Of a DNA stretch of 64,000 nucleotides, positions 23,301 to 35,885 are shown piece after piece. The notes below the pieces were generated by a model. That model did not search any database and was not told the DNA's origin. It saw only the letters and a list, made by a program, of their open reading frames with translations. How positions within the stretch are numbered: the first letter of the stretch is position 1; the number at the start of each line of letters is the position of its first letter. The stretch comes from Ceriagrion tenellum (Eukaryota > Arthropoda > Insecta > Odonata > Coenagrionidae), in contig OY720635.1 of assembly GCA_963169105.1 (NCBI GenBank), positions 160,464,976 through 160,528,975 of the forward strand. Direction: 5' to 3'. A program made the translations under genes and the position numbers.

Positions 23301-25018
23301 ATGTCATTTGGGTGTTTTAACAAATGTGTCCATTTTAAGGAAACTTATTCCTTCATGATTAGACGCTAACATTGTGGAGGCCGTTTTACTCAGAGCACTT
23401 TAGTGCGCCGTTGGACGTTAAGAAAATGCGAGATCACTGGTTAGGGAGGAGGACGTGCACTTTTTCCCTTTCTCTCGTTCGTGTGTTTGTGCAGTCATTC
23501 AATCCATTTCTTTGTCTTGCACGATACAAGCGCGAGCGCCGTGAGCAAAACGGCCTTTTGATATTTATTCGAAGGGTCGATTGGAATGTAAAGGAATTCT
23601 AATTTCCAGTGCTCCAAAGTAGTTCTTAGCAATGCGCCAGCGATTGTCGGTCGATGTAAGCTTTATTTCAAATGAAGGTGCAATTGGATACTATTTTTCG
23701 ACTTGAGGAGATATTTTCGTGTTTACAAAACTAATGGCTTTTTTAATGATAACCGCTACCTGCCATCAACTTCTTACTCTTCAACAACAACCTAACTATA
23801 TGGTAGATGAGGGTTCGAGCGAATCGCCCCTTGCGTGGTTGGTGTATAGCAACAGTTAGCGTCCTCATTAGTTCTCCTTCCCTCCCGGGCCGCCACTCGC
23901 TGCAAGAGGTCTACAAAAGGATTCGCCGGGGGTGGCCCCCGACGGCGGTGATACGGCGGGGTCGAGCTGGGGGTGGGAATTTAAGCGGGGGTTGACACTC
24001 CAACCCCTGCCTCTCTCTCTCCGCCTCCACGGGAACCGAACAGGGGGGGCGACGGAAGGCGGCACTTTCGTCGCTCGCTAGCCGCATTTCGCGTGACTCT
24101 TCTGCTCCTACTTTATCACGTCTATCCCCCCACCCAGCCCTCCCGTTTTCCGCTCCTCTAACATATAAACGCTGAACTCTCGGAGTCCCTTGGCGACGCT
24201 TCTCCCTCCCTCGCCGTCGTAGACCGCATCGCACGAGTGGTGCGGGAGGAGGAGGATGAGGGAGGTAGTGATTCGGGGCCACCTGTGAGGACGGCCCTCG
24301 CCTTTTCCGCGTGACTGGCCCACTGCACACTCCGCGGAAGTGCAGGTGGCGATGGCGAATCGGGCAGCCTTCTCCCTCCTCCCTCCGCCCTTCGTCATTT
24401 GTCTCCTCAATTACCTGCCAGTTTGGAACTCTTCTCGCTTTTTATGAATACGACTTCTCCCTACCTTCTTGCCTCTACCCGCGTCTGTCTCCGTAGCGAT
24501 CCACCTCTCCCACTTACAGCGTAGATTAGACTTAGACCCACATATTTGCTTTTAGATTCAAGGAGTGGCCATGTTGTACCTTCTCGTCTATATTACCACG
24601 TGCTTCTTTGATTTTCACAACTGTAAACCCTGTGCAGCTTCGCTGGTTGTAGCTCTTCGGATGCCAAGGTTTATGTATAAGGGGGTTTGAGGAATTGTGA
24701 CCTATGCGAAGAAGTGGAGGAAATGGAATTATGAAAACCAGTTAATGTGGCGAAGGTCTAGAAATATTGTGTTGCGAATTTATCTGAAGTTCTTTTATTG
24801 ATACCCTCTCCTCTTTGCTTGTGTTAGTGTGTTTCGCTCTTGGCTGTTATACTCGGTTGTTCGCGTCTGCCTTCCTGTGTAATGAGTATCCTTATCTGTA
24901 GATTAGCAAAGCCTGTTCTAAATGCTTAATTATTCACTCTATGTAACCTGCTCAGTGACACTGATTTTATCCTAAATTGATGTAAAACTGTAATTGCTGT
25001 ATCACTTGAAGGACATAT
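23301..25018. other. non-coding stretch with a GC-rich island at about 23850-24420
   Basis: The island is CpG-containing and has overlapping Arg/Gly/Pro-rich ORFs on both strands with no known domain. The flanks are AT-rich and empty. Confidence 0.4.
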
Positions 25019-25021
25019 TAT

Positions 25022-25270
25022 CCTCCTGAGACCCAGTGTCCATTATATTGGACACCAAGACACATTTGGACCCTGTTTTGCCAAGTATCTCGTAGATACC
25101 TTTTTTACAGCAAAATGACTCGAAGTCCATCCTAGTGGACAGTCTTGTGCGGCCATCTGCGGGACCTGAAAAGCTTCATAGCCAAAATTTGACTTTCAAC
25201 TGTTTTCTATGCTTGGAAAATATGTCAAGTCAAAATTTCAATGGCTAAAAATCGTTTGGGTCTCAGTAGG
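25022..25270. mobile_element. 249-bp MITE-like element with terminal inverted repeats
   Basis: The left end CCTCCTGAGACCCA (25022-25035) and the right end TGGGTCTCAGTAGG (25257-25270) are inverted repeats with one mismatch; the match extends outward by TAT/ATA. Inside are two hairpins, GTGTCCA-TTATAT-TGGACAC at about 25037-25056 and GTCCA-TCCTA-GTGGAC at about 25126-25141. There is no coding capacity. Flanks are TTAT on the left and ATAT on the right, so a target duplication is short or decayed. The CC...GG ends next to a TTA-type site would suit a piggyBac-like element, but the superfamily is not settled. Confidence 0.6.
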
Positions 25271-25273
25271 ATA

Positions 25274-28000
25274 TATGCCATTTTAATGACGATAACAACT
25301 CATTCTTATGGTTGTAAAGTTCTGCATTCGTTCGTTATTCCGTCTCTGTTCTAATATTTCTGTATTTTTCCTTTTCTAGGTAAGTACCAATTCGTGAATT
25401 CCTCTGATTTACATTGGGCTGTTGTAGGTGAGTACATATAAGTAGTAATTCACTTTTGTACATGCTGATTCGGCGTTTATCAGGCCCTTACTCTTGAAGC
25501 AGCCTCCCTTTAGAGAAGGAACTTAATTCCATATTAGCCCTTTTGGTGAACTTTTGAGGAGAATAGTAATTTCTACCTCTCGAGGCCCCGCGATTGGCAT
25601 ATGTGGTCCTGTTTGTGAGGTTATGGCAGTGTTTCTATCGCTCTACCAGGAGTGCTCAAAGTTTCAAGAGCTCCGCTTAGTCTATACTTGAGGAATGGCG
25701 TGGCATACGCCGATTGCATCTTTTCTCTCCGCTCAGCTCTCTTCCAACTCGCGACTCCTATCTTATTTAATATTAAACTGTAATTCCGCAGCCCTGTACG
25801 TCGCCTGTATTTTCCTAACTTATTCGTCCCCTCCCACTCTTGCCCCCCCTCGACTCTCTCTCTCTCTCCCCCCTCCGCTCTCCTTCTCGTCCCCCCTCCT
25901 CCAGTCATTACCCTGCATTGACCTCCTCTGACCCTGTCTCCTTTTAATCGCGTGCTTTGTCCACTGGCAGGGGAGGAGGTTGGACTGTCCTTGTCGTGCC
26001 CACCCTCCTCCCCTCGTTGATCGCACTCTTCATCTGCCGGGGGCCCACCTTGTACCCTAACCCTTTTGCGAGAAGGCGCCACCTTCTCCCTTCCCCTCTT
26101 TCGCTATGTTTTCCAGCGGTACTGACGATTTTCCCGAAATTGTAGCCTTTATCCACTTCTCTCCTCTTCGTAACGCCATTTAGATCCTCGAAACTTAATT
26201 TCGACAAATTTTTTACGCCCAACAGTGCAATACTCGTCGCATTACCGTTGTCCATGTGGTCGATGAGCACACGTTTTGAAATAATTAAGCGAGATCGAGT
26301 TTCCCATTGAAGAAATTTTGTGTTTCTTATTCGGAGTGTGACTTGCGTGCTGGCGGGCGTTTTGAGAACATATCTCGAATGATATAAATGAGATCTGACC
26401 TCTCTCGTTCCCTGGGGCTTGCGCGTCTGTTTCTCTTGTTCTCGCCAAGTTTCTTGAATGACTCACCGCACAAGTATTGCCTCGCACTTAAATCATTTCC
26501 TAAAGGCCTTTTAAAAGTCGTGCTTGAGATTGTGTCTGAGTTATAAAGGATAATATTTTGCCGGACACTAAGTACGTGCTTAAATTCTGACTCGAACTTC
26601 TGTCGCATGATATGCATTTTTTATTTTCGGGGGCATTTTGGAGATCGATATCCCAATTGTACACGTTGGAGTTTCTTTATTTTTGCTCATTTATTTCCTT
26701 GGCGCTAGTTTAATTCCGTCTGAACAGATACACTAGTGCTGATGTTTGGTTTAACGTTTCAGACGCCCTTGCCTTACTGATTTTGGTGGGGCAATGTTCT
26801 ACTCTTCCTTGAAAATAATAAATCTATGGAGTGATTGGTCATGCCTGAAGGTGCCTCGCATTTATTGGGAAAGTATGGCGTTTGTGAGAATCCTCTGTGA
26901 TTGTTTTATGGGGAATAATATGTGACGAGCAACTGCATTAACATGATAGATTCAAACCTTTTTTACGCGGCGAAAGTTTGTGAGTACAATCAATCTCTAC
27001 TTTGGACGCCTCATTATATTGTTCTTATACGTTTCCATGCAATTCCTATTGAAGTTATTGTTTCTTTCGTTTGGAATATTTCTTCCCGGTGACTCCACCT
27101 CTTTGACGCATACTGGTAATCAAGTCCTCATCATCTGCGATAGTAATATGGCGCTCATCCCTTCTTCGTTATTAAATTTCCATCCTCTCTCTCTCCTTTT
27201 CCCCTCTCGTCTTTTCTCTCGCATAGAACCCAGACTCGCTTTCTCTCCCTGTCACTCCCTCTTTCACGACGCCCATCTCCCTTACGACTAATAACCGGGT
27301 TGTTGATGTGCGCCTCCCTCCCAACCCCTTCATTTCCCTTTCAAAGTCGTCCCTCTCCCAAACTCGCCCCTCTCCGCACCTTATCTGAGCTACCCATCTG
27401 CCCTTACCTCAGCCTCCCCACCACCACCGCCTCCGCACTCCTCTTCTTCACCTCCCTGTAGACCCACCCCAACCCAACCCACGCCGCTCTGCACTCCTTA
27501 CCCTCTTAAACCCTATATTCTCTCCCATGAAAACCCTTTATCAAAACTTCTTACCTCGCCACGCGACTGCCCCGGCTCGTATTTTTGTAATATTCATCCC
27601 CACGCCCTCGCTTCACTCGACCCTCGCTCCTTGAACCCAGGGGCTTATCCTTGTGCCTAATCGCTGGGGAAATCCAGTTCTGCGAGTCCCTAGACTCATT
27701 CCCCGCCATTGGCCCTCCTCCTCCCCGGCCCCCATTTCCCTGGGGGACCCAAATACCCCCTCCGCTCGCTCCATCCTTCTTGCACCTTCCCCGCCGGCTT
27801 GCTCCTCACCCTGGCGAACGGCACAGATTACTCTTCGTGATGTGTTTGGCTCGCTTTCGTCGGGTCCATCCATTTATTCTTCCATTGAGCAATCATCTGC
27901 GTGCCTCATGCGTGGGCATGCGCGCCTCACGTTAGTGCGGGTAAAGAAGAAGATGATTGGATGCCAGCGGGACCGACCCCTCGTGGTTGAAGCGAACGAA
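25274..28000. other. non-coding, with pyrimidine-rich blocks near 25830-26110 and 27170-27900
   Basis: The two blocks are long runs of C and T on the plus strand. They create Ser/Pro/Leu-rich ORFs on plus and Arg/Gly/Glu-rich ORFs on minus, which are not credible genes. No other feature seen. Confidence 0.45.
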
Positions 28001-31000
28001 GGAACTCCATTTATGAAGGGATTATTGTGTTTTAAACTGGCTTAACGCTCTAGAGGCAATATCATGACGTTGCTCTTTGGTAATTACTGCGAAGCCATTA
28101 TTAATTATCCTATCCTAAAGGATAGTAGTCACATTTTGGGAAAGAAACTTAGGTGTTGGATGCTTTTGAGAGAAATAGATCTTTGGGGTGTATTTAAGTT
28201 ACATATGACTGAGTATTGACTGAATGACTCGCGACTGGAGGCCATGGTGTATGGTAATTCTTTCCCTGGAGGTTAGAGGTGAAGAAAAATGTAGATCTAG
28301 TCCAATAGCGTAAATAATATGGCATGTGATTGCTTTATTGTTGATTATTCATACCATACCTATGGGAGCTCAACCGGTTATTAGCCAAGAACATTGTTGT
28401 TGTCCGCTGGTTTATGTGCAATTTGATCGGGTAGCTCATCTATTTATTTAAACTCGATGATGTCAAAGTTAATCCGATGATAGCGATAAAAGTGATTCAA
28501 CGCCTTCTGATAAATAGCATCTCTCGGAAAACCTGATGGAAAATTCATTTCTCACTGGCTCTCTCTCCAATTTCACCTCTCCCCCGAACACTTTGGCTCC
28601 TCGGCCCCGGAGTATGTTTTCGGGGGCGGAGTGCCCGGGCCTCCGCCCCCAACTCCACGGGGGCCCGCGTGACGTGTGCGCGTTAAGAGCTCATTCACGG
28701 CGGCGTGTCGGGTGCGCTGGCTCCTGGACGCGTTGGCAGTCGGACGTTGCTAAGTGTTATCTCCATGGGAAATCATGAGTCTCCGGCTTGGTTCCTTGCT
28801 CATCTCTCCCGTCTTCATCCCGGCCACCTCCTACCCATCTTCGTCTCTTCCCCAACTTATTTATTTTCTTTTTGAACCAGAGCCTTCTTGACATTTTTAT
28901 TGCAGTATTTGCTACGTAATGCCAATAGCCATTTTCTTCCTTGTCTGTTATCTCTCCTGCCATGAGTAGCCATCAAACCGTCGTACATTTGTTAGTGCTA
29001 ATTTGATGATAACCTGGGAAGGTGTTTTAGATTTGAAGGCGAGTATTTGGTTTACTATTTTGTCCTGCGTATAAATGCAGCTATCTAAGATAACATTGAT
29101 AATCTATAATAAGGCTGATACTTAAGAGTTTAATCTGTAGTTATGAATTTGCTGAACAATTGCACCAATTCTGGGTGCTTTTTATAATTGATAATAGGGT
29201 TTGTACTCTTAAGGATGATAACACACAATTTTGGATAAGGCTTCTCACAGACTTAAATGTTTCAAATTTAGCATATTTTGGTAATTTTCTCTTTTTTATG
29301 GCTAACCTTGTGTTCAATTTTTCATTGCTGGAAGTAATTTTTTCCTTCTCTTATTTATTTGGGGTGTATTTTATAATGTTCTGACTCCTTTTGCATCGTC
29401 GGATGGATTTCTTCATCGTATATTCTTTTGGTGGGATTCACCTTTCCTTCCCGTAAGAGGTGTGCGTCCCTCGCAGTGGTAGGCAAAGAAACCGACGGGC
29501 GTATTCCTCTCGCGTCTGGTGGCTTATCACTTAACTTGTCGTTCATCCGCTGTGGAGTAATAGGCATTTTGTCGGCCGGCACTTGCGTGGCTACGGTAGG
29601 CGTGTAAAAGATTCCCTTAAGTCGTGGGCGTTAAAGAAGTGAGGGATAACCATGGACAGAGCAAAGAGGAGGACAAGGGGGTGGATTAGGGGGTCGAAAT
29701 GAGGGATGGAAGACGTTAGGGGTGAAGAGACCGAAGATGGGCGGGAGTCGGGTTACCACCCCTTTTTTTGCCCCCCCCCCCTCTCACCCCCAGGGGACCG
29801 GGCAAGTGTGTGATAAATGAAACGGCCAAGCGGAGTGGAAGAAGGGAGGCGTCGGCCGCTCCGTGGGAGGAATTTTTGTTTTGTTTCCATGACGACCTGG
29901 AAGGCAGGATGAACGGAAGGGACCGTGGTCTTGCCATTGTATTTACTTTTTTGCACCTCGCAGGATATTGCACTCCTTCACGGACATGTTTTTATTGAGC
30001 GAAAAAGTCTGTCGCCGGCTGTGCTCCACGCAAGCAAGCTCTTGTTTCGCTGCCTTGCCGCTCTCTTTCGGTCAAAGCTTGTTGAGAAAATTAACTCGAT
30101 CCTCGTGGTTAATAGTTAGTTTTCATGGGTAATTGCTTCGGTTTTAGTTTTTTGGATTGCTATTAGGGTCAATTAAGGCAATTCATGATTTTGAGCGCTC
30201 ATAGCCTTTTACTTTGACCGGCCTCATCTTATATCGTGACATTTCAATGGCTAATTCATGTACCACTATCTAATTTTTCGGTTTGGTATATTCACTAGTG
30301 TTTCCTTTAGCTTTTGGCGGAAAATATGTTATGCGTGTACAAGAGTAGGTCGATTGTTTCTTGTTGGATAGCTTTGTGAGAATGTTTCTGGAATTTTCGA
30401 TGTTGGTATAATGTCCATGATGATAATATTAAGGTAATATTAAGCTTGCTTAAGGAAGGTGATGCTTCTTATTATGATAGGCTAATGAAGCAGAAAAAAA
30501 GAGTGTCTACATCTATCCTTGAAGATGAATCAATTATCATGATCTTCAATCTGTGTACTGCTTGAATACTGAAGGGGAGGTTCGTTATTTCGGCGTGATC
30601 ATTAGTTTTGATGCTTGAAATTGGATATGCGTCTTAAATGATTAGCATTTTGGCAGTCTCTGTATCTGAGACCTTCCCGAAGAGGACGTGAGGGAAATGT
30701 TCATTCGAATTCAGGGCATGAGAGCAAAATGTACTCCGTTGTTGCATACTATTCCCACCAGTACTTATCTCAGGGGCGACACGAAACTGTCTTCCCAAAA
30801 TTCCATTTCTCTTTGCTGCTACCTCCCGACCCGTCTCCTCCTGCTGATTCCTGAACCCCGACCATTGAGCGAATTGCTCGGGTGATGCAAATGCGCCAAG
30901 AGTCGGCCATTCTTAAGTGGCGTTATCACTCGGCCTCAGGAACTCCAAACCCCGCTCCGAAACGTCCTCTCTGACCCGCCCCGAACATTCCGCGAAGTGT

Positions 31001-32685
31001 GGGAGAGGAGGGAAACGAGGGGCGGGCCTGAATCAACCTACAGGGAGGCTTCATTTCATCCGCCGCCGTCGGCGATGAAACCACTCGCGTCCGTCTGTCT
31101 GTCCGTCAGTGGCCGCAGTCTTTGAGGCAGTCACCGACCGCACAGCGAAGGGCTCCTCCCACCCCCCTAACCCCCACCGCCTCCGCTCGAGTCGGCCGCT
31201 GCCGTTAAAGAGTTTTCGTGGTTTCCGAGTAATTGGGCGCACACGCGGAGTGATGGGGAGGAGGAGAGGAGCGCGGTCAGCCGGCTCTGGCTGGGAGTGG
31301 GGCAACGGACGGGGGGAGGAGACACGGTTTTGGTGCGGTCCGAATGGGTCAGGAGTGGGAGGACTGACCGTATTTTATTTTCTAGATCTTGTAGCTGGAC
31401 GGAAACTTCTAGCACACCTTCCACGGGTGCGAAATGAGGAACTTGAAGTCCATTCCTCGAAGCGTTGGGATCTCCCGATTCAATTCTCCGAATGTCCCTC
31501 TAAAATCCGGTGAAGAATTCAAATTTTCTCCAAAAAGTCGTTCAGATGCTCTGTATAAACAATTTATCCATGGCCATATGATATAAAATCTAGTGCAGTA
31601 AAAAAACCTCATTTTTATTGTCGTACTGCGGGGATGATTCCGTCGGACTTAGTTGTGTCTAACTTAAAGGAGTTGGGAGATGAATTGGTCTCTTGAGCCC
31701 CTGAGGAAACCCAGTAAAACATGCAATTTCTGAAACATCAATTTTATGGAAAAAATGATTAGTGAAATGTTTTTTGTGATCTTAAGCGTAGTGAATAAAT
31801 GTGTTGCATTTTAACTTCAGGTGACGCACCTACGCTGTCACTTTGCATGCTCCATTTGGACCTTTTTATCGCAAACACATTTTTTGTGGTAAAGGTTCTG
31901 TTAGATGTTGCATACATTTCGCCGCACCTTCAGTGGTGCTTCAACTGTGGTGTCGGGCAGAGACAAATATGATGACCCCAATAAAGTTATCATTGGGGAT
32001 AAGAGGGTAGGAGTCAGAGCATTTCCTGGGATCGCAGGTTGTGCCATGAGTGTACATTATTTTCGTTTTCAGATGCCATGTCCAAGGGGGGGATTTCCTT
32101 CGAGTGGTGTTGGGGGTAAGGGCGGGCGTGTGCTTTGCGGGTGGACGCGAAAGAAGGACCGGAGTCGGGAGCGACTTGGCTGTGCGGTCGGCTCGGTGGA
32201 GGTGCGTCGTATGTTCGGAGAATGTGCTTGGCCCGCGCCCTCCTCCTTCTGTGTTGTGGTCTCGTGGAAGACTCCAATCGCCCCTGAGTGCCCCTGGAGA
32301 TTCGGGAGGGTTTCGCGATGCGGAGGCGAGGCGAGGGCCGGCGGTGCCTAAAGCTCTCTCCACCGCCGGTAACTCTCCGCCCCGTTCCTTCATTCCCTTG
32401 GGAGGCGTTTGATTCTTAATTAAGTTTGATTCTCCGGAATGCCCCGCATAATTCCCTTTGGCCGAACACTTCTCTAATCTTCCGCCGAGGTAGAGTTTCC
32501 GGGTGTAGGCTTTTGCGTGCGGGCTAGACTGCCCAATGAGTCGGCTGAGACGAAGGAGAAGAGCCTCCATGAGATGGGGACTAGTTTTAGTGATGAGATG
32601 AATGGTCAGCGAGAAGGGGTGGAGCCAATTTGGCCGCACCTCGAAGCACGGCACCTCGGGTCAGGCGGGCTAGGCCGACGCAACC
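28001..32685. other. non-coding, with GC-rich islands near 28570-28760, 30940-31340 and 32090-32350
   Basis: The islands contain many CpG dinucleotides. A purine-rich patch at 29640-29750 is followed by an 11-C run at 29771-29781. No protein domain, RNA gene or repeat family was recognised. The long ORFs here (up to 237 residues) are low-complexity, with an equally open opposite strand. Confidence 0.4.
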
Positions 32686-32926
32686 ATCTGAGAAGCTTGT
32701 AATGTATGATTTTACACTTTCCCGGCGAATTAAATTAGTGTAAATTTCTCGGGCTCGCCACCGGGTAAGATTTTTATAGACAGCCGACGTTTCGGGTTCC
32801 GACTCGTCACCCATTCTCAAGGCTTAGCCTTGAGAATGGGTGACGAGTCGGAACCCGAAACGTCGGCTGTCTATAAAAATCTTACCCGGTGGCGAGCCCG
32901 AGAAATTTACACTAATCTGAGAAGCT
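32686..32926. mobile_element. Penelope-like insertion with 12-bp target-site duplication
   Basis: ATCTGAGAAGCT occurs at 32686-32697 and again, identical, at 32915-32926. The 217 bp between them (32698-32914) consist of a 36-bp single-copy tail and a perfect palindrome. Flanking direct repeats of this length are what target-primed insertion of a retroelement leaves. The palindrome arms carry GGAACCCGAAACGTCGGC, a hammerhead-related signature known from Penelope-like terminal repeats. Penelope-type elements often insert as short copies with repeats in inverted order. There is no RT or GIY-YIG coding sequence here, so family membership is inferred from the motif and structure. Confidence 0.6.
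32734..32916. repeat. perfect 183-bp palindrome (91-bp arms, 1-bp centre)
   Basis: The arm at 32734-32824 is the exact reverse complement of the arm at 32826-32916, around a single T at 32825. I compared the full arms base by base and found no mismatch. In each arm, on the outward strand, GGGTGACGAGTCGG is followed by AACCCGAAACGTCGGC; in the right arm GAAAC is at 32857-32861 and GTC at 32862-32864. GGGT/ACCC can pair as a stem around GACGAGTCGGA. Arms this long and perfect mean either a recent event or an assembly fold-back artefact. The target-site duplication argues for a real insertion. Confidence 0.9.
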
Positions 32927-33902
32927 GCTTGAATTGATTCTACTTTCAAGGAAGAGTATTTTACCGCCGTTTCATAGCCCTTCCTGCACCAGAAATAACG
33001 ACATTGAAAAATGTGCAAGTTTACGAAACAGCTGAAGAAATTGAGGTACTATCTGTTATTGCATTAGTAATTTCTGCATTTCCCACTAAAGGTAAAAATT
33101 TTGTGAATAACAGGTTTGCATGGAGAAATCAATGTCACCGTTCGATAATCTTTCATAGCTGTAGTTTTCCTTTATATTTTGCTGAGAGTGCGAGCTTTGG
33201 GAAAACTCTTTCTGTAATTTGAGTCTTGCTATAAATATTTGATGTACGTAGATTTTAATTTGAACGATCACGAGCTAGTAACCACTACCACGATAATTAG
33301 TGGTTTCAAAAATGTAAAGCATAAAATACAGGTACGCTTAAATGTGGCTCTTGTTCCTTGTTTCAATGCCGTCTATGAAGTTCTCCTTCCTACCCTTCGG
33401 AACTATATACGGGCACATGCACCTGAAATCTTTCGAGGCACCTGCATCTGCAATCTTTCGATATCAATATGATGTCTTCTAATGATTGCGGGAGTTTCTG
33501 AGCTAGTATAGTTCATCTCTAAGTGACATGAAATTACTCATTTTTGTTGGCCAATACTAATCTGAATATGTTACATTTACTAACGTTTCTTTCGACTTAT
33601 GTTGCAGAACTGACTATTTTTTGACGGATACATAATGAATTGATATTCTTTATGTATTACTGGCAACGTCATAATATTTACAACGTCCCATTTCTACGGT
33701 CCACTTATGCATAAATGATGAATGATCAAAGTCACTTTGGTTTACTCGAAATCTATTTCACAGAGATGCGGGCTGCAAGACTGCTTCCGTGACTGAAACT
33801 CCTCGCGGCGACTGGCGGTTATAATTGCACGAAGAAGAAAATAAGCAAACTAGTTATTTTGTCGCAGGACTTATTATTGTTCATTTTATCCAATAAATTA
33901 TT
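32927..33902. other. AT-rich non-coding stretch, nothing recognised
   Basis: Short ORFs only. No repeat or RNA motif identified. Confidence 0.4.
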
Positions 33903-34273
33903 CTACCTATTAAAGGTAGGTTTTATCTTATGTCAGATAAAATCCTCCAGATTTGTACTTGTGAAGAGGCTTATCTCCTATTATTTCTTCCACCGCCTCA
34001 TCTTACATTTTACCCTTCTTCATCCTGTCCATGAAGCCTATTGTCTTCTACCCCTCTCCCGATTGTTCAACATCCTGCCCTCTAACATATCCTTGAGCAA
34101 CCTTTCGCCTTTTAGTACTTCTTTCAGCGACGTACCCTGCCTCCGCCTGAGCTCATCCATGAGTATGCTTTCCTCGCTCAACATACCAAACACTTTCTGG
34201 TTTGTCCACCTTACCTTCTTCTTCCTCTTGCACACCCACATCTCGAACGCTTACTGCTTATTCTCGTCCTCCT
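33903..34273 (-). pseudogene. RTE-group LINE C-terminal relic with 3' hairpins
   Basis: Read on the minus strand from 34273, the sequence gives AFEMWV, KVRWTNQKV, SEESILMDELRRRQGT, ERLLKDMLEGRM and RERGRRQ. It then shifts frame into IGFMDRMKKGKM and ends with KPLHKYKSGGF and a stop near 33928. FEMW, the EGRM block, RGRR and GFMD are conserved in the C-terminus of RTE-group LINE proteins. Next come two hairpins: TTTTATCT/AGATAAAA (33921-33942) and CTACCT/AGGTAG (33903-33919). An in-frame stop before AFEMWV and the frameshift show it is dead. It shares this layout with the relics at 53598-54200. Confidence 0.7.
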
Positions 34274-35885
34274 CTCTCGGAGTCCACGTTCCCATCCACG
34301 TTGTTGCTCGAGAAAAAAATATTGTGTAAGAAATAAAAGGAAAAAGGTGAGGTTTTGTCCGTATTTTGGGTGGGGATGGGAGGTTGAGGCCTGCCAGTCA
34401 TACTGCGGTAGGTTGGCCGTTAAAAGCGGGATGTTCGGCTAGGGGTGCAGGCGGCCTCGGCTCTTGCCTCGTAACTATTAAATTCGGGCTTTCCATCTCA
34501 CCCGCAGCCTCCTGCCTCCTCGCTAACCCCCGCTCCTCCTTCCTACTTCTCCCGCTATATTTTTTCTTCTTCCTCCCCTCGCTGGTCCATTTGGCTGGTG
34601 CCCCCTTCCTCCCGAAACCCTACCCCCATTCAGTGCGAATTTAGTCTCGGGGGCTGGTATATTTTTTTTACGGCCCTTTCCCGTTTTCCCTTCGTCTACC
34701 TCCCCATCCCCTCCATTCCTCCCTCTCGTCCACTTCTTCCGCGGAGCTAATCAGTTAGCTGGGTTGAGCCTACGTGATGATTCCCTCCGCCTCCTTCTTA
34801 TTTCTCAGTCTTGGCCTCTCGCCGGCAATTTTTCTGCCCTCCCGTCCTTTCTTCAATCTCCCCAATGTTTTGTTTTTTTATATGGCCGTGAGCACTGCGC
34901 ACGCGCTGCAATTTTTCCATGTTTTCCGGAATTAATCTTGCCGTCTCGTACGTGTAACCTCCACTTTTTGGTGATCAAAGTTTTCCCGAGTCACGCAATG
35001 TCCTCGGTTTCCTTTTTTTTCACTCGGCCTTTTACACTTGCCCTGTCTGATTGAACCCATTGTTTTGTTTATTTTATCTCTCCCAGATTAAGGGAGCGCT
35101 CTAAGTACTGCTACTTGGATGAGGGATTGAATTCATGGTTTCACTTCGTCTAGCTTGATTTATACTTAAATTTTATGAAGTTCCAAGTCGTTGATTTTCA
35201 TTCGTACATTTTGATGTCAACATAACAGCTCAAAACCCCTAAGATGATTAAAGTAATATTGATGCTTTCTTTATTCTCATGCTCACGAAAATGAATTTGT
35301 CTTTGCATCCTTGAGTTTATGCTTGCTGAATTACTCTTCAGAAGTGATGGTTGCATCGTCGTTTTCTCAAGGATTCTTGAAAAACTCCATATCCTTCGCT
35401 TCGAGCATGAGAATCAATATCGGTGAATGTCTTTTCGAATGGAGTAAAAATTTTATTTGCAGCATTGCAAAAGGGTGATATTATCTTAGTGCTTTGGACT
35501 TATTTCATCTTTTTAATGGAATACAAGGGGTTCTCGTCATGGCGCGAAATCGGAACTCTAAGGAGTTACAGCCTAAGTGAGATTCAAATGTCATGTGTTT
35601 TAAAATACTTAAAAAGGCTATCTTTTAGATGCTCCGCGTATGTGAAAGGAATAGTTTTCAGTCGCTAAAGAGAGCAAAATATTTCGTGTATTTGCGCAGT
35701 GATCAGCATTTATTTAAGGCAATATCCTGGCCCTCTTCGAGAAAATTATAAAATGCATTCTTTAGTGACTACTACCCCAACCGCAGCAGGGCGTTGAAAT
35801 CTTTCGTAGAGCCAGAAAGTGTCCCTGTTAACGCGAGGTCGAAATGGAGCAATCTTTCCTTAAAGAATTATTTTTGTCACAGTGA
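34274..35885. other. non-coding, pyrimidine-rich block at about 34500-34760
   Basis: The block is C- and T-rich on the plus strand. The remainder is AT-rich. No gene or element recognised. Confidence 0.4.

Noticed and set aside
31941..32654. 237-codon minus-strand ORF
   Set aside because: Pro/Ser/Arg-rich low complexity in a GC-rich island with several overlapping frames on both strands.
34874..34935. FLYGREH on the plus strand as a LINE LYG block
   Set aside because: No WTL follows, and none of the neighbouring LINE blocks are present in any frame.
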